From positions 358,979 through 422,978 of the forward strand of contig NZ_MOBM01000039.1 of assembly GCF_003732275.1 (NCBI RefSeq): a DNA stretch of 64,000 bases. The letters run 5' to 3'. Under the pieces are notes generated by a model that was not told where the DNA came from, ran no database searches, and saw only the letters and a list, made by a program, of their open reading frames with translations. The stretch's first letter is position 1, and each line of letters begins with the position of its first letter. The DNA comes from Pseudomonas frederiksbergensis. Lineage in GTDB: Bacteria; Pseudomonadota; Gammaproteobacteria; Pseudomonadales; Pseudomonadaceae. The translations under genes were made by a program, and so were the position numbers. Below, piece by piece: positions 8,606 to 16,773 of the stretch.

Positions 8606-8977
8606 TCAACCGATGCGTTCGAAAATCTTCTCGATTTTTTCTTTTAACGCCTGGGCCGTGAAGGGCTTGACCACATAGCCGTTAACACCGGCCTGGGCCG
8701 CTTCGATGATCTGCTCGCGCTTGGCTTCAGCGGTCACCATCAGCACCGGCAGGTGCTTGAGCCTTTCATCGGCGCGCACGTGACGCAGCAGGTCGATACC
8801 GGTCATGCCAGGCATGTTCCAGTCCGTTACCAGAAAGTCGATGCTCCCGCTGTTGAGCACTGGAATGGCAGTGGTGCCATCATCCGCCTCGACCGTGTTG
8901 GTGAACCCAAGGTCACGCAACAGGTTTTTTATGATCCGCCGCATCGTTGAGAAGTCATCAACGATGAGGATTTTCAT
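8606..8977 (-). CDS. cheY: Chemotaxis response regulator CheY
   Basis: A 123-residue single-domain receiver that binds the motor protein FliM when phosphorylated. The acid pocket is VDDFSTMRR, the phosphoacceptor is Asp52 (TDWNMPGMTG), the conserved Thr is in MVTAEAKRE and the Lys in VVKPFTA. The ATG at 8977 gives the exact family N-terminus MKILIVDDFS. A GGAGGT lies 17 bases upstream, unusually far. A TTG at 9001 is the alternative start but would overlap that site. Confidence 0.95.
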   Translation of the reverse strand: MKILIVDDFSTMRRIIKNLLRDLGFTNTVEADDGTTAIPVLNSGSIDFLVTDWNMPGMTGIDLLRHVRADERLKHLPVLMVTAEAKREQIIEAAQAGVNGYVVKPFTAQALKEKIEKIFERIG

Positions 8978-9144
8978 GTTCTTGTCCAATTCGACCTCCA
9001 AGCAGTCTTAAACGCGCCCAGCACCTGGACGCGCCATTTCAATCAATCCGGCAAAGCACTCAATGACTGTCTGGAGCACAACAGATCGAGACGGGCGCAG
9101 TTCAACACCACACCCGCTCCATTCGCAGTGTCCCCACACTGCCT

Positions 9145-9885
9145 TCAGCGCGCTCGCCACTCCCCCAAACGCCCCCGCAAACGGGCCGCGCACTGGCTGT
9201 GTAACTGGCTGACCCGCGATTCGCTGACCCCCAGGACCTCACCGATTTCCTTGAGATTCAACTCTTCGTCGTAGTACAGCGCCAAGACCAGTCGCTCACG
9301 CTCCGGCAAATTGGCAATCGCGTCCGCCAGCGCCGCCTGGAAGCGTTCATCTTCCAGATCGCGTGACGGCTCGAGATGAGCACTCGCGCCATCCTCATGC
9401 AGCCCTTCGTGTTCGCCGTCCTGCAACAGATCGTCGAAACTGAATAACCGGCTGCCGAGGGTGTCGTTCAAAATCCCGTAATAATCGTCGAGACTCAATT
9501 GGAGTTCGGCCGCAACCTCATGATCTTTAGCGTCACGACCGGTTTTAGCTTCAATCGAGCGAATCGCGTCGCTGACCATACGGGTATTGCGGTGAACCGA
9601 ACGTGGCGCCCAGTCCCCCTTGCGCACTTCATCGAGCATCGCGCCGCGGATTCGAATGCCCGCGTACGTCTCGAAACTCGCGCCTTTGCTGGCGTCGTAT
9701 TTGGTTGATACTTCAAGCAGGCCGATCATGCCGGCCTGGATCAGGTCTTCGACCTGGACACTGGCCGGCAAACGCGCCAGCAAATGGTAGGCAATGCGTT
9801 TGACCAGTGGCGCGTAACGCTCGATTAGCTCGTACTGCGCGTCACGTGCCGATTTCTTGTAGAGGTTGTAACCGCTGGCTGTCAT
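9145..9885 (-). CDS. fliA: Flagellar sigma factor FliA (sigma-28)
   Basis: A 246-residue RNA polymerase sigma factor for late flagellar and chemotaxis genes. Region 2 is DLIQAGMIGLLEVSTKYD with ASFETYAGIRIRGAMLDEVR. Region 3 follows, and region 4 ends with a helix-turn-helix (LNLKEIGEVLGVSESRVSQL). The ATG at 9885 overlaps the fleN stop (ATGA). The upstream extension of the frame is not FliA-like. Its predicted targets in this window are the sites before fliC and fliS. Confidence 0.96.
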   Translation of the reverse strand: MTASGYNLYKKSARDAQYELIERYAPLVKRIAYHLLARLPASVQVEDLIQAGMIGLLEVSTKYDASKGASFETYAGIRIRGAMLDEVRKGDWAPRSVHRNTRMVSDAIRSIEAKTGRDAKDHEVAAELQLSLDDYYGILNDTLGSRLFSFDDLLQDGEHEGLHEDGASAHLEPSRDLEDERFQAALADAIANLPERERLVLALYYDEELNLKEIGEVLGVSESRVSQLHSQCAARLRGRLGEWRAR

Positions 9886-10712
9886 AGGACGGGTCCTGCC
9901 GTTTGTTGCACGAGGCGCTCGACGAAAAATTCCAGATGCCCACGCGGGTTGGCCGGCAGCGGCCAGGTATCGACCTTCTGCGCAATGGCCTTGAAGGCCA
10001 GAGCGCACTTGGAACGGGGAAAGGCTTCGTAGACGGCACGCTGCTTCTGCACGGCCTTGCGCACGCTTTCGTCGTAAGGCACCGCACCGACGTACTGTAA
10101 GGCGACGTCAAGAAAACGATCCGTGACCTTGGTCAACTTGGCAAACAGGTTGCGGCCCTCCTGCGGGCTCTGCGCCATGTTGGCCAGGACGCGGAAACGA
10201 TTCATGCCGTAGTCGCGGTTCAGCAGTTTGATCAGCGCGTAAGCGTCGGTGATGGAGGTTGGTTCGTCGCACACCACCAGCAAGACTTCCTGGGCTGCGC
10301 GCACGAAACTGACTACCGAGTCACCAATGCCCGCAGCGGTGTCGATCACCAATACGTCGAGGTTGTCGCCGATGTCGCTGAAGGCTTGGATCAGGCCGGC
10401 ATGCTGGGCCGGGCTCAGATGAACCATGCTCTGGGTGCCGGACGCGGCCGGGACGATGCGGATACCGCCGGGCCCTTGCAGCAGCACGTCGCGCAGCTCA
10501 CAGCGGCCTTCGATCACGTCGGCCAGGGTACGTTTGGGTGTCAGCCCCAGCAGGACGTCGACGTTCGCCAGCCCCAGATCGGCATCCAGCAACATGACGC
10601 GCCGGCCGAGCTCAGCTAGAGCCAGGGACAAGTTCACTGACACGTTAGTCTTCCCGACGCCACCTTTGCCGCCGGTCACCGCGATCACCTGTACGGGATG
10701 CATGCTGCCCAT
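9882..10712 (-). CDS. fleN: Flagellar number regulator FleN (MinD-like ATPase)
   Basis: A 276-residue ParA/MinD-type ATPase (FlhG family) that antagonises FleQ and limits polar flagellum number. The deviant Walker A is GGKGGVGKTNVSVNLSLAL, Walker A' is VMLLDADLGLANVDVLLG, and Walker B is LDVLVIDTAAGIGDSV. It lies between flhF and fliA and overlaps fliA by 4 bases. Confidence 0.95.
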   Translation of the reverse strand: MGSMHPVQVIAVTGGKGGVGKTNVSVNLSLALAELGRRVMLLDADLGLANVDVLLGLTPKRTLADVIEGRCELRDVLLQGPGGIRIVPAASGTQSMVHLSPAQHAGLIQAFSDIGDNLDVLVIDTAAGIGDSVVSFVRAAQEVLLVVCDEPTSITDAYALIKLLNRDYGMNRFRVLANMAQSPQEGRNLFAKLTKVTDRFLDVALQYVGAVPYDESVRKAVQKQRAVYEAFPRSKCALAFKAIAQKVDTWPLPANPRGHLEFFVERLVQQTAGPVL

Positions 10713-10829
10713 GTTATTTCTTTACCTTGTCTTACTTAGACGGAGGCCACATTACTGGCTGCGCGTTCACCAACTGAACAATGCATTGGCAGACCATCGA
10801 TGTAGGTACAAAAACTGTTCATTAATACC

Positions 10830-12155
10830 TCAGCCAACCCGCTTGGTCGGACTGTGGTAGAGGTCAGCGAACATATCAGCCATGGCTTCTTCGCTGGGTT
10901 CTTCCTGCATTTGCACGCTAACGGCGCGGCTGACCAACTGATGACGACGCGGCAGATGCAAGTCATCCGGGATCCGCGGGCCATCGGTCAGGTAAGCCAC
11001 CGGCAATTCATGACTGATGGCCAGGCTCAACACCTCACCCAGGCTTGCCGTTTCATCCAGTTTAGTCAGGATGCAGCCAGCTAGCCCGCAGCGCTTGTAA
11101 CTGTGATAAGCGGCGGTTAGAACCTGTTTCTGGCTAGTGGTTGCCAAGACCAGATAATTTTTTGATTTGATGCCCCGTCCGGCCAGGCTTTCGAGCTGCA
11201 TGCGCAGTGCCGGATCGCTGGCCTGCAGGCCGGCGGTATCGATCAGCACCACGCGCTTGCGCAGCAAAGGCTCCAGCGCCTGCACCAGGGATTGGCCCGG
11301 ATCGACGTGGGTGACCGACACGTTGAGGATGCGGCCCAGGGTCTTGAGCTGTTCCTGAGCACCGATGCGATAGCTGTCCATGCTCACCAGCGCGATGTTC
11401 TGCGCGCCGTACTTGAGCACGTAACGGGCCGCGAGCTTGGCCAGCGTGGTGGTCTTGCCCATGCCGGCCGGGCCGACCATGGCAATCACACCGCCCTCTT
11501 CCAGCGGCTCGACTTCCGGGGTAGCAATCATCCGCGCCAGGTGCGCGAGCAACATGCGCCACGCCTGACGGGGTTCTTCAATGTCGGTAATCAGCGCCAG
11601 CAGATCACGCGACAACGGGCCCGACAGGCCGATGCGTTGCAGGCGACGCCACAGGTTGGCCTGCGCCGGACGGCTGCCTTGCAGCTGATTCCAGGCCAGC
11701 GAGCCAAGTTGCACTTCCATCAGTTCACGCAGGCTGTTGAGCTCGAAACGCATCGAGTCAAACGCACGCGGGTCGACGCCGGTCGCTGCGGCAGGCGCAG
11801 GTGCCGGGCGCCGAGGCTCTGCCAGCGTTGGCTCGATCAGCGGTTCGGCGGCAGTCAACGGCAGGCCGGCGAACAATTGGCGATTGGTGGCCTTGTCGCT
11901 CTCGCCATCGCCCCGCAGGCTCAATTCGGCCTGGGCGGTGACGATCCGCGACTGGGTCTTGCGCAGCTCGTCCTCGAGTTCCATGTTCGGAACACGCGGG
12001 GCCAGCGCCGACAATTTGTAATCCAGGGCAGCCGTCAGCTCGACACCGCCAGCGATCCGGCGATTGCCAATGATCGCGGCATCGGCGCCCAGCTCATCAC
12101 GAACCAGTTTCATGGCCTGACGCATATCGGCGGCGAAAAAACGCTTAACTTGCAT
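10830..12155 (-). CDS. flhF: Polar flagellar GTPase FlhF
   Basis: A 441-residue SRP-type GTPase that sets polar placement of the flagellum. The N-terminal B domain (MQVKRFFAADMRQAMKLVRDELG...) is followed by a linker and a helical N domain. The G domain starts with the P-loop GPAGMGKTTTLAKLAARY (about residue 225) and includes VLIDTAG and LTKLDETASLG. It is 11 bases downstream of flhA and transcribed toward fleN. Confidence 0.96.
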   Translation of the reverse strand: MQVKRFFAADMRQAMKLVRDELGADAAIIGNRRIAGGVELTAALDYKLSALAPRVPNMELEDELRKTQSRIVTAQAELSLRGDGESDKATNRQLFAGLPLTAAEPLIEPTLAEPRRPAPAPAAATGVDPRAFDSMRFELNSLRELMEVQLGSLAWNQLQGSRPAQANLWRRLQRIGLSGPLSRDLLALITDIEEPRQAWRMLLAHLARMIATPEVEPLEEGGVIAMVGPAGMGKTTTLAKLAARYVLKYGAQNIALVSMDSYRIGAQEQLKTLGRILNVSVTHVDPGQSLVQALEPLLRKRVVLIDTAGLQASDPALRMQLESLAGRGIKSKNYLVLATTSQKQVLTAAYHSYKRCGLAGCILTKLDETASLGEVLSLAISHELPVAYLTDGPRIPDDLHLPRRHQLVSRAVSVQMQEEPSEEAMADMFADLYHSPTKRVG

Positions 12156-12166
12156 AAACCACTACC

Positions 12167-14296
12167 TCAGCCGTTGGGCCCTACTGTCGCAACGATGGTC
12201 ACTTGCTTGTTGTCAGGGATTTCCTGGTAAGCCAACACATGCAAACCCGGGACTGCCAGTCGGCCGAATCGCGAGAGCATCGCGCGAACCGGACCGGCCA
12301 CCAGCAGAATCACCGGCTGACCTTGCATTTCCTGACGCTGCGCCGCTTCGATCAACGAGCGTTGCAGTTTCTCTGCCATGCTTGGCTCCAGCAGAACACC
12401 CTCTTCCGAGCCTTGTCCTGCCTTCTGAAGACTATTGAGCAATATTTGTTCCAACCTTGGCTCCAAGGTGATCACAGGCAGCTCCGACTCAGTGCCTACA
12501 ATGCTTTGCACGATTGCACGAGATACGCCGACGCGCACCGCGGCCACCAAAGCGGCAGTATCTTGACTCTTGGCGGCGTTGTTGGCGATGGCTTCAGCGA
12601 TGCTGCGAATGTCCCGCACCGGCACCTGTTCGGCCAGCAATGCCTGCAAGACTTTGAGCAGTTGCGACAGTGAAACCACCCCCGGCACCAACTCTTCTGC
12701 CAGTTTCGGTGAGCTTTTGGCCAGCAATTGCATGAGTTGCTGGACTTCTTCGTGGCCAATCAGCTCGCTGGAGTGCTTGTACAAAATCTGGTTCAAGTGG
12801 GTTGCCACTACCGTACTGGCATCGACCACGGTGTAGCCGAGGGATTGCGCCTGGGCCCGCTGGCTGATTTCGATCCAGACCGCCTCCAGACCAAAAGCCG
12901 GATCTTTGGCGGTGATGCCGTTGAGCGTGCCGTAGACCTGCCCCGGGTTGATCGCCAACTCGCGGTCCGGGTAAATCTCGGCCTCGGCCAGGATCACGCC
13001 CATCAGGGTCAGACGGTAGGCGCTTGGCGCCAGGTCGAGGTTGTCACGGATATGCACAGTCGGCATCAGGAAGCCCAGGTCCTGGGAGAGTTTTTTACGC
13101 ACACCCTTGATCCGCGCCAGCAACTGACCACCCTGATTGCGATCCACCAGCGGAATCAGGCGATAGCCGACTTCCAGACCGATCATGTCGATCGGCGTCA
13201 CGTCATCCCAGCCAAGCTCCTTGGTTTCCTGCGCGCGGGCCGGCGATGGCAGCAGTTCCTGCTGACGCTTGACCTCTTGCAGGGCCTGAACCTTGACGGC
13301 GTTTTGCTTCTTCCAGAACAGGTAAGCGCCACCGGCCGCCAAGGCTGCCATGCTCAGAAAGGAGAAGTGCGGCATGCCTGGCACCAGGCCCATCACCGCC
13401 ATCAAGCCAGCGGCCACTGCCAAGGCTTTCGGCGAGGCGAACATCTGGCGATTGATCTGCTTGCCCATATCTTCCGAACCGGAAGCACGGGTCACCATGA
13501 TCGCAGCGGCAGTCGACAACAGCAGTGATGGCAATTGCGCCACCAAACCGTCACCGATGGTCAACAAGGCGTACACCCGACCGGCATCGCCAAAGCTCAT
13601 GCCGTGCTGAAAAATACCGACCGCCATGCCGCCGATCAGGTTGATAAACAGAATCAGCAGGCCGGCGATGGCGTCACCGCGCACGAACTTGCTGGCACCG
13701 TCCATGGAACCGTAGAACTCGGCTTCCTGGGCCACTTCCATCCGGCGCAGTTTCGCCTGGTTCTGATCGATCAGGCCGGCGTTCAAATCGGCGTCGATCG
13801 CCATTTGTTTGCCGGGCATCGCATCGAGGGTGAAACGCGCGCTCACCTCGGAAATCCGCCCGGCGCCCTTGGTCACCACGACGAAGTTGATGATCATCAA
13901 AATCGCGAAGACCACGATACCGACCACATAGTTACCGCCGATCACCACCTCACCGAAGGCCTGGATCACCTTACCGGCGGCGGCATGACCGTCCTGGCCG
14001 TGGAGCATCACCACCCGTGTCGAGGCCACGTTCAGCGCCAGTCGCAGCAACGTCGCCACCAGCAGAATAGTCGGGAACACCGCAAAATCCAGCGGCCGCA
14101 AGGCGTACACGCAGACCAGCAATACGACGATGGACAAGGCAATGTTGAACGTGAAAAACACGTCCAGCAGGAACGGCGGCACCGGCAACATCATCATGGC
14201 CAGCATGACCAGCAGCAACAGCGGCACACCCAGATTGCCCCGACTGAGGTCGGCAACGTTTGTGCGTGCAGTGTTGATTAACTGAGAGCGATCCAC
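12167..14296 (-). CDS. flhA: Flagellar type III export protein FlhA
   Basis: A 709-residue export-gate component. The N-terminal half has about eight membrane helices (for example LLLLVMLAMMMLPVPPFLLD, TFNIALSIVVLLVCVYALR). The conserved cytoplasmic FHIPEP loop is seen as GKQMAIDADLNAGLIDQNQA. The C-terminal cytoplasmic domain begins around residue 350. It heads the flhA-flhF-fleN-fliA group and has a sigma-54 site 62 bases upstream. In most Pseudomonas flhB is its direct neighbour; here a 4-kb insertion separates them. Confidence 0.96.
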   Translation of the reverse strand: MDRSQLINTARTNVADLSRGNLGVPLLLLVMLAMMMLPVPPFLLDVFFTFNIALSIVVLLVCVYALRPLDFAVFPTILLVATLLRLALNVASTRVVMLHGQDGHAAAGKVIQAFGEVVIGGNYVVGIVVFAILMIINFVVVTKGAGRISEVSARFTLDAMPGKQMAIDADLNAGLIDQNQAKLRRMEVAQEAEFYGSMDGASKFVRGDAIAGLLILFINLIGGMAVGIFQHGMSFGDAGRVYALLTIGDGLVAQLPSLLLSTAAAIMVTRASGSEDMGKQINRQMFASPKALAVAAGLMAVMGLVPGMPHFSFLSMAALAAGGAYLFWKKQNAVKVQALQEVKRQQELLPSPARAQETKELGWDDVTPIDMIGLEVGYRLIPLVDRNQGGQLLARIKGVRKKLSQDLGFLMPTVHIRDNLDLAPSAYRLTLMGVILAEAEIYPDRELAINPGQVYGTLNGITAKDPAFGLEAVWIEISQRAQAQSLGYTVVDASTVVATHLNQILYKHSSELIGHEEVQQLMQLLAKSSPKLAEELVPGVVSLSQLLKVLQALLAEQVPVRDIRSIAEAIANNAAKSQDTAALVAAVRVGVSRAIVQSIVGTESELPVITLEPRLEQILLNSLQKAGQGSEEGVLLEPSMAEKLQRSLIEAAQRQEMQGQPVILLVAGPVRAMLSRFGRLAVPGLHVLAYQEIPDNKQVTIVATVGPNG

Positions 14297-14357
14297 CGGT
14301 TTTCCCCGTTCCTTTAAAGCAAACTTTTGACGCCTGAAGCAGGCGCAGGGCGGCTAC

Positions 14358-14373
14358 TGCAAGAAGCTTTCCA
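14358..14373 (-). promoter_or_regulatory. Predicted sigma-54 promoter of flhA
   Basis: The minus strand reads TGGAAAG-CTTC-TTGCA, with the -24 GG and -12 GC exactly 10 bases apart as sigma-54 requires. It ends 62 bases before the flhA ATG. FleQ-dependent expression of flhA is known in Pseudomonas. The weaker -24 half (AAAG instead of CACG) lowers confidence. Confidence 0.6.
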
Positions 14374-14417
14374 ACTTTTGCTGGGGTGGGGAATAAAGGG
14401 TTGCGCGAGTCACGGAA

Positions 14418-14525
14418 GATCAAAAGATCGCAGCCTTCGGCAGCTCCTACGGATTGGGTTTACACCGCAACATCGCGGGTAACGCATGATCCATGTAGGA
14501 GCTGCCGAAGGCTGCGATCTTTTGA
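14418..14525. repeat. REPIN, copy 2
   Basis: Two full REP units in inverted orientation (14418-14450 and 14495-14525), with arms GATCGCAGCCTTCGGCAGCT and its complement, separated by 44 bases. It lies just upstream of the flhA promoter, at the left border of the accessory region. Confidence 0.92.
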
Positions 14526-14569
14526 TTTTAAACAGACATGTTTAATCGACATCTCCAGACACTCACCCA

Positions 14570-14878
14570 GACTACACATCCTTGCGTCGCTGCCTACGAC
14601 TACGCCAGAATCCGCTGGCTTGTGCGCCTAAGGGCCGGGCTCTATCGTTTCCCTGTCGCTGAAAAACAGCGATCGGGTTTGGTAGCCCGGTTTGACTTGC
14701 GTGCATAGCGCACCTGATGCAGAGCCTTTTCGGCCTGCGTTTATGGTGGCCATGCGCAGGGCACCTTCGGGTGCGCCGGTTTTCCAAGTCACCGGCCTAC
14801 CAACCTTCGTATGGCCACCACCCCTTCGTTTGGTAGCGAAGGATGATGGCTCCTCTTTTCTGATTTGGAGATTCATCT
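14570..14878 (+). ncRNA. Highly structured 5' leader of the DUF6124 gene
   Basis: About 300 bases with several perfect stems. CCGGGCT (14635-14641) pairs with AGCCCGG (14684-14690) around a TCGCTG/CAGCGA hairpin (14656-14672). GGTGGCCAT (14745-14753) pairs with ATGGCCACC (14811-14819) and encloses a GCACC-TTCG-GGTGC tetraloop hairpin (14761-14774) and a CCGGT/ACCGG hairpin (14776-14795). CTACCAA (14797-14803) can pair with TTGGTAG at either 14679-14685 or 14830-14836. A GGAG ribosome site (14867-14870) precedes the ATG. An overlapping open frame (from 14692) is not taken as coding. Calling this an RNA element is inference from pairing alone. Confidence 0.5.
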
Positions 14879-15238
14879 ATGTTCAAACCAACACCCAACC
14901 CACCGGAAACCGATCCGGCGTCCCCCTACGAATCCCTCGATTCAAAAAAACTCCACGAAGCCGCCGACCGCGCCCTCGATTACTACCTCAATCCGCCCAT
15001 CCCCAAAGACACCCCGCGCAAACCCAGCACCATTTACCACGTCGGCACAGAGGTCGATAACGAAACCCTGCTGGTCAATGCCTGCGCATCCCTGGCATCG
15101 GCAAGCGTGATGCTCAGTGATTTCGCCGGATTGGTGGACGGGCCCTATCGCAACACGATGCTGGGGATTCAACAGGTGGTCATGCTCGGTGAGTTGGCGG
15201 TGAACCGGGTGCTGGATAACTTCGACCCACAAAGCTAG
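14879..15238 (+). CDS. DUF6124 family protein
   Basis: A 119-residue soluble protein, MFKPTPNPPETDPASPYESL..., with the family core ESLDSKKLHEAADRALDYYL and the C-terminal ASLASASVMLSDFAGLVDGP and QQVVMLGELAVNRVLDN. I recognise this as a Pseudomonas family of unknown function. A GGAG sits 8 bases before the ATG. It is on the plus strand, opposite to the flagellar genes, and is the first of three accessory genes in the flhA-flhB gap. No catalytic motif or membrane segment is visible. Confidence 0.8.
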   Translation: MFKPTPNPPETDPASPYESLDSKKLHEAADRALDYYLNPPIPKDTPRKPSTIYHVGTEVDNETLLVNACASLASASVMLSDFAGLVDGPYRNTMLGIQQVVMLGELAVNRVLDNFDPQS

Positions 15239-15288
15239 CGCAGACTTGTGGTGAGGGGCTTGCCCTACCACAAAAGCTGGTAAAGCAG

Positions 15289-15356
15289 AAAAGATTGCAG
15301 CCTTCGTCAGCTCCCTACACGCCTGTGGGCGCCGCCAAAGACTGCGATCTTTTGAT
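15289..15356. repeat. Degenerate REPIN, copy 3
   Basis: Left arm at 15289-15319 (AAAAGATTGCAGCCTTCGTC...) and right arm at 15325-15356 (ending GACTGCGATCTTTTGAT) are eroded REP units with several mismatches. It follows the DUF6124 gene and directly abuts flhB remnant A. Confidence 0.75.
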
Positions 15357-15357
15357 C

Positions 15358-15463
15358 TGCCAGGAATCGCGGCGCAGATCCGGTGGAATCGGCAGATCGT
15401 CCTGGAGCGGATCCGGCCGCTTGCCCTTGCCGGCGCGGTGCTGACGGATCTGGTAGACGTATG
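15358..15463 (-). pseudogene. flhB 3'-end remnant A
   Basis: Read on the minus strand it encodes YVYQIRQHRAGKGKRPDP followed by LQDDLPIPPDLRRDS, which is the last 35 residues of FlhB with two changes. The stop is lost (TGA to TGG), so the frame reads on into the REP unit. The remnant breaks abruptly after the TAGACGTA bases, where the RAYT element begins. It is not a functional gene; intact flhB is at 18276-19415. Confidence 0.88.
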
Positions 15464-16404
15464 CAGATTTGGGGACTGAGATTTGGGGACAGATTTGGAC
15501 AGATTTGGGGACAGATTTATTTTCCCGAAAAACTGGACAGATTTGCTTACGATACAGCGAGCACAAAATCATTGGCCCTACTAGGCTTTCATCATCACTA
15601 CAAGGACGTAGGAAGATGTATGCCCAGAATAGGACGCGTTGTACTGCCCAACTACCCTCACCATGTGGTACAGCGAGGCCACAATCGGCAGGTCGTTTTC
15701 GCGAATGCAGGTGATTTTGAGTACTACCTCTCAGACCTGCGTGAGCTAAAAGAGGCCTTTGGTGTACGCGTTTATGCCTACTGTTTGATGACCAACCATG
15801 TCCATCTTTTGCTTGCGCCTGGTGACACTGCGTCCAGCCTTGGACAAATGATGAAGGCCCTTGCAGCCCGCATGACTCGTTACAGAAACAAGTTAGAAGG
15901 ACGTTCGGGCACATTATGGGAAAGCCGTTACAAGTCCAGCCTGGTTCAATCTGACACCTACCTGCTCGCGTGCAGCCGATACATCGAATTGAATCCGGTG
16001 AGAGCTCATATTGTGCCGCGTGCGGAGGATTATCCGTGGTCGAGCTTTCGTCTTCGCCTACTGGAACCCGCAGAAAATAATTGGCTGGACTTCGACCCCT
16101 GCTTTAACGCACTAGGACCAACAGAACTCATTCGTCGCATTCGCTATAAAGAATTTGTAGATCAGATCGCTTCGAGTGGAGAACTGGAGCTCATAAGAAA
16201 TGCCCTCCAACGTGGGCAGTTGACCGGAACCCGTCGTTTTGCAGACGAAATAGAGCACATCACAGGGCTTCGAATAACAGACCGCGGACGAGGCAGGCCC
16301 GCAAAAAAATCTGACGTTTTCTAAAAAACCCGCTTTCGTCTTGATCCACAAATAAATCTGTCCCCTTTCAAATATTCAAATAAATCTGTCCCCTTTGTTG
16401 TTCA
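15464..16404 (+). mobile_element. RAYT-carrying element with GGGGACAGATTTATTT borders
   Basis: The segment between two flhB remnants holds one transposase gene flanked by related short repeats. The left side has several AGATTTGGGGAC-type units (15466-15522), ending in GGGGACAGATTTATTT at 15507-15522. The right side has two copies of its reverse complement, AAATAAATCTGTCCCC (16350-16365 and 16378-16393). Such sequences typically flank this transposase class. Boundaries are set by where flhB similarity stops and resumes. Confidence 0.65.
15620..16324 (+). CDS. REP-associated tyrosine transposase (IS200-like Y1 family)
   Basis: A 234-residue single-strand transposase. The metal-binding HUH motif is NHVHLLL (His60, His62), the likely nucleophile is Tyr121 in SRYIELNPVRAH, and the tail GRGRPAKK is typical of the group. 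The N-terminus PRIGRVVLPNYPHHVVQRGHNRQVVF is characteristic. The ATG at 15620 follows GGAAG. The frame stays open upstream into the flhB remnant but with no family similarity. The gene looks intact. Its flanks carry GGGGACAGATTTATTT repeats rather than the local REP type. Confidence 0.9.
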   Translation: MPRIGRVVLPNYPHHVVQRGHNRQVVFANAGDFEYYLSDLRELKEAFGVRVYAYCLMTNHVHLLLAPGDTASSLGQMMKALAARMTRYRNKLEGRSGTLWESRYKSSLVQSDTYLLACSRYIELNPVRAHIVPRAEDYPWSSFRLRLLEPAENNWLDFDPCFNALGPTELIRRIRYKEFVDQIASSGELELIRNALQRGQLTGTRRFADEIEHITGLRITDRGRGRPAKKSDVF

Positions 16405-16690
16405 GCGGATCCGGTCGCTTGCCCTTGCCGGCGCGGTACTGGCGAATCTGATAGACGTAAGCCAATACCTGAGCGACCGCCAGATAGAGCCCGCCGGGAA
16501 TTTCCTGCTCCAGTTCGGTGGAGTAGCCACAGCAATTTCACGAATCGTCAAGGCCAGGAAGTCGCTGCCCTTGGCGACCAACATCGGCGCCCCGCCCTTT
16601 TTCCGAGTCGTGTATGAGGGCCACGGCGTAGAGGGTCGGTTTGGCGATGACTACGTCAGCCTCGAGCACGGAAACCACCATCCGAGGGGA
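16405..16690 (-). pseudogene. flhB 3'-end remnant B
   Basis: The minus strand encodes APMLVAKGSDFLAL and IREIAVA, then jumps by an internal deletion of roughly 16 codons (the NEVLLLESPALARSIY region of intact FlhB) and changes frame. It continues as STELEQEIPGGLYLAVAQV and LAYVYQIRQYRAGKGKRPDP. The upstream end decays by frameshifts near the codons for PEKGG. It lacks the last 17 or so codons of FlhB. It overlaps remnant A for about 55 bases of flhB sequence and is closer to A than to intact flhB there. Confidence 0.88.
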
Positions 16691-16773
16691 CCGACCTAGC
16701 AGTTCTGCTAGTTCCCACCTCCAACAAAACTACCGATACTCAGGCATCGACACTTTGAAACCCGGGGCACCCC

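Noticed and set aside
14692..15060. Open frame overlapping the DUF6124 leader
   Set aside because: It has no ribosome site, lies within the paired leader elements, and overlaps the well-supported DUF6124 gene in another frame. It is treated as non-coding.
15315..15914. Minus-strand frame joining REP, flhB remnant A and RAYT DNA
   Set aside because: The flhB similarity covers only its last part; the rest is antisense to the transposase. It is a chance frame across a junction.
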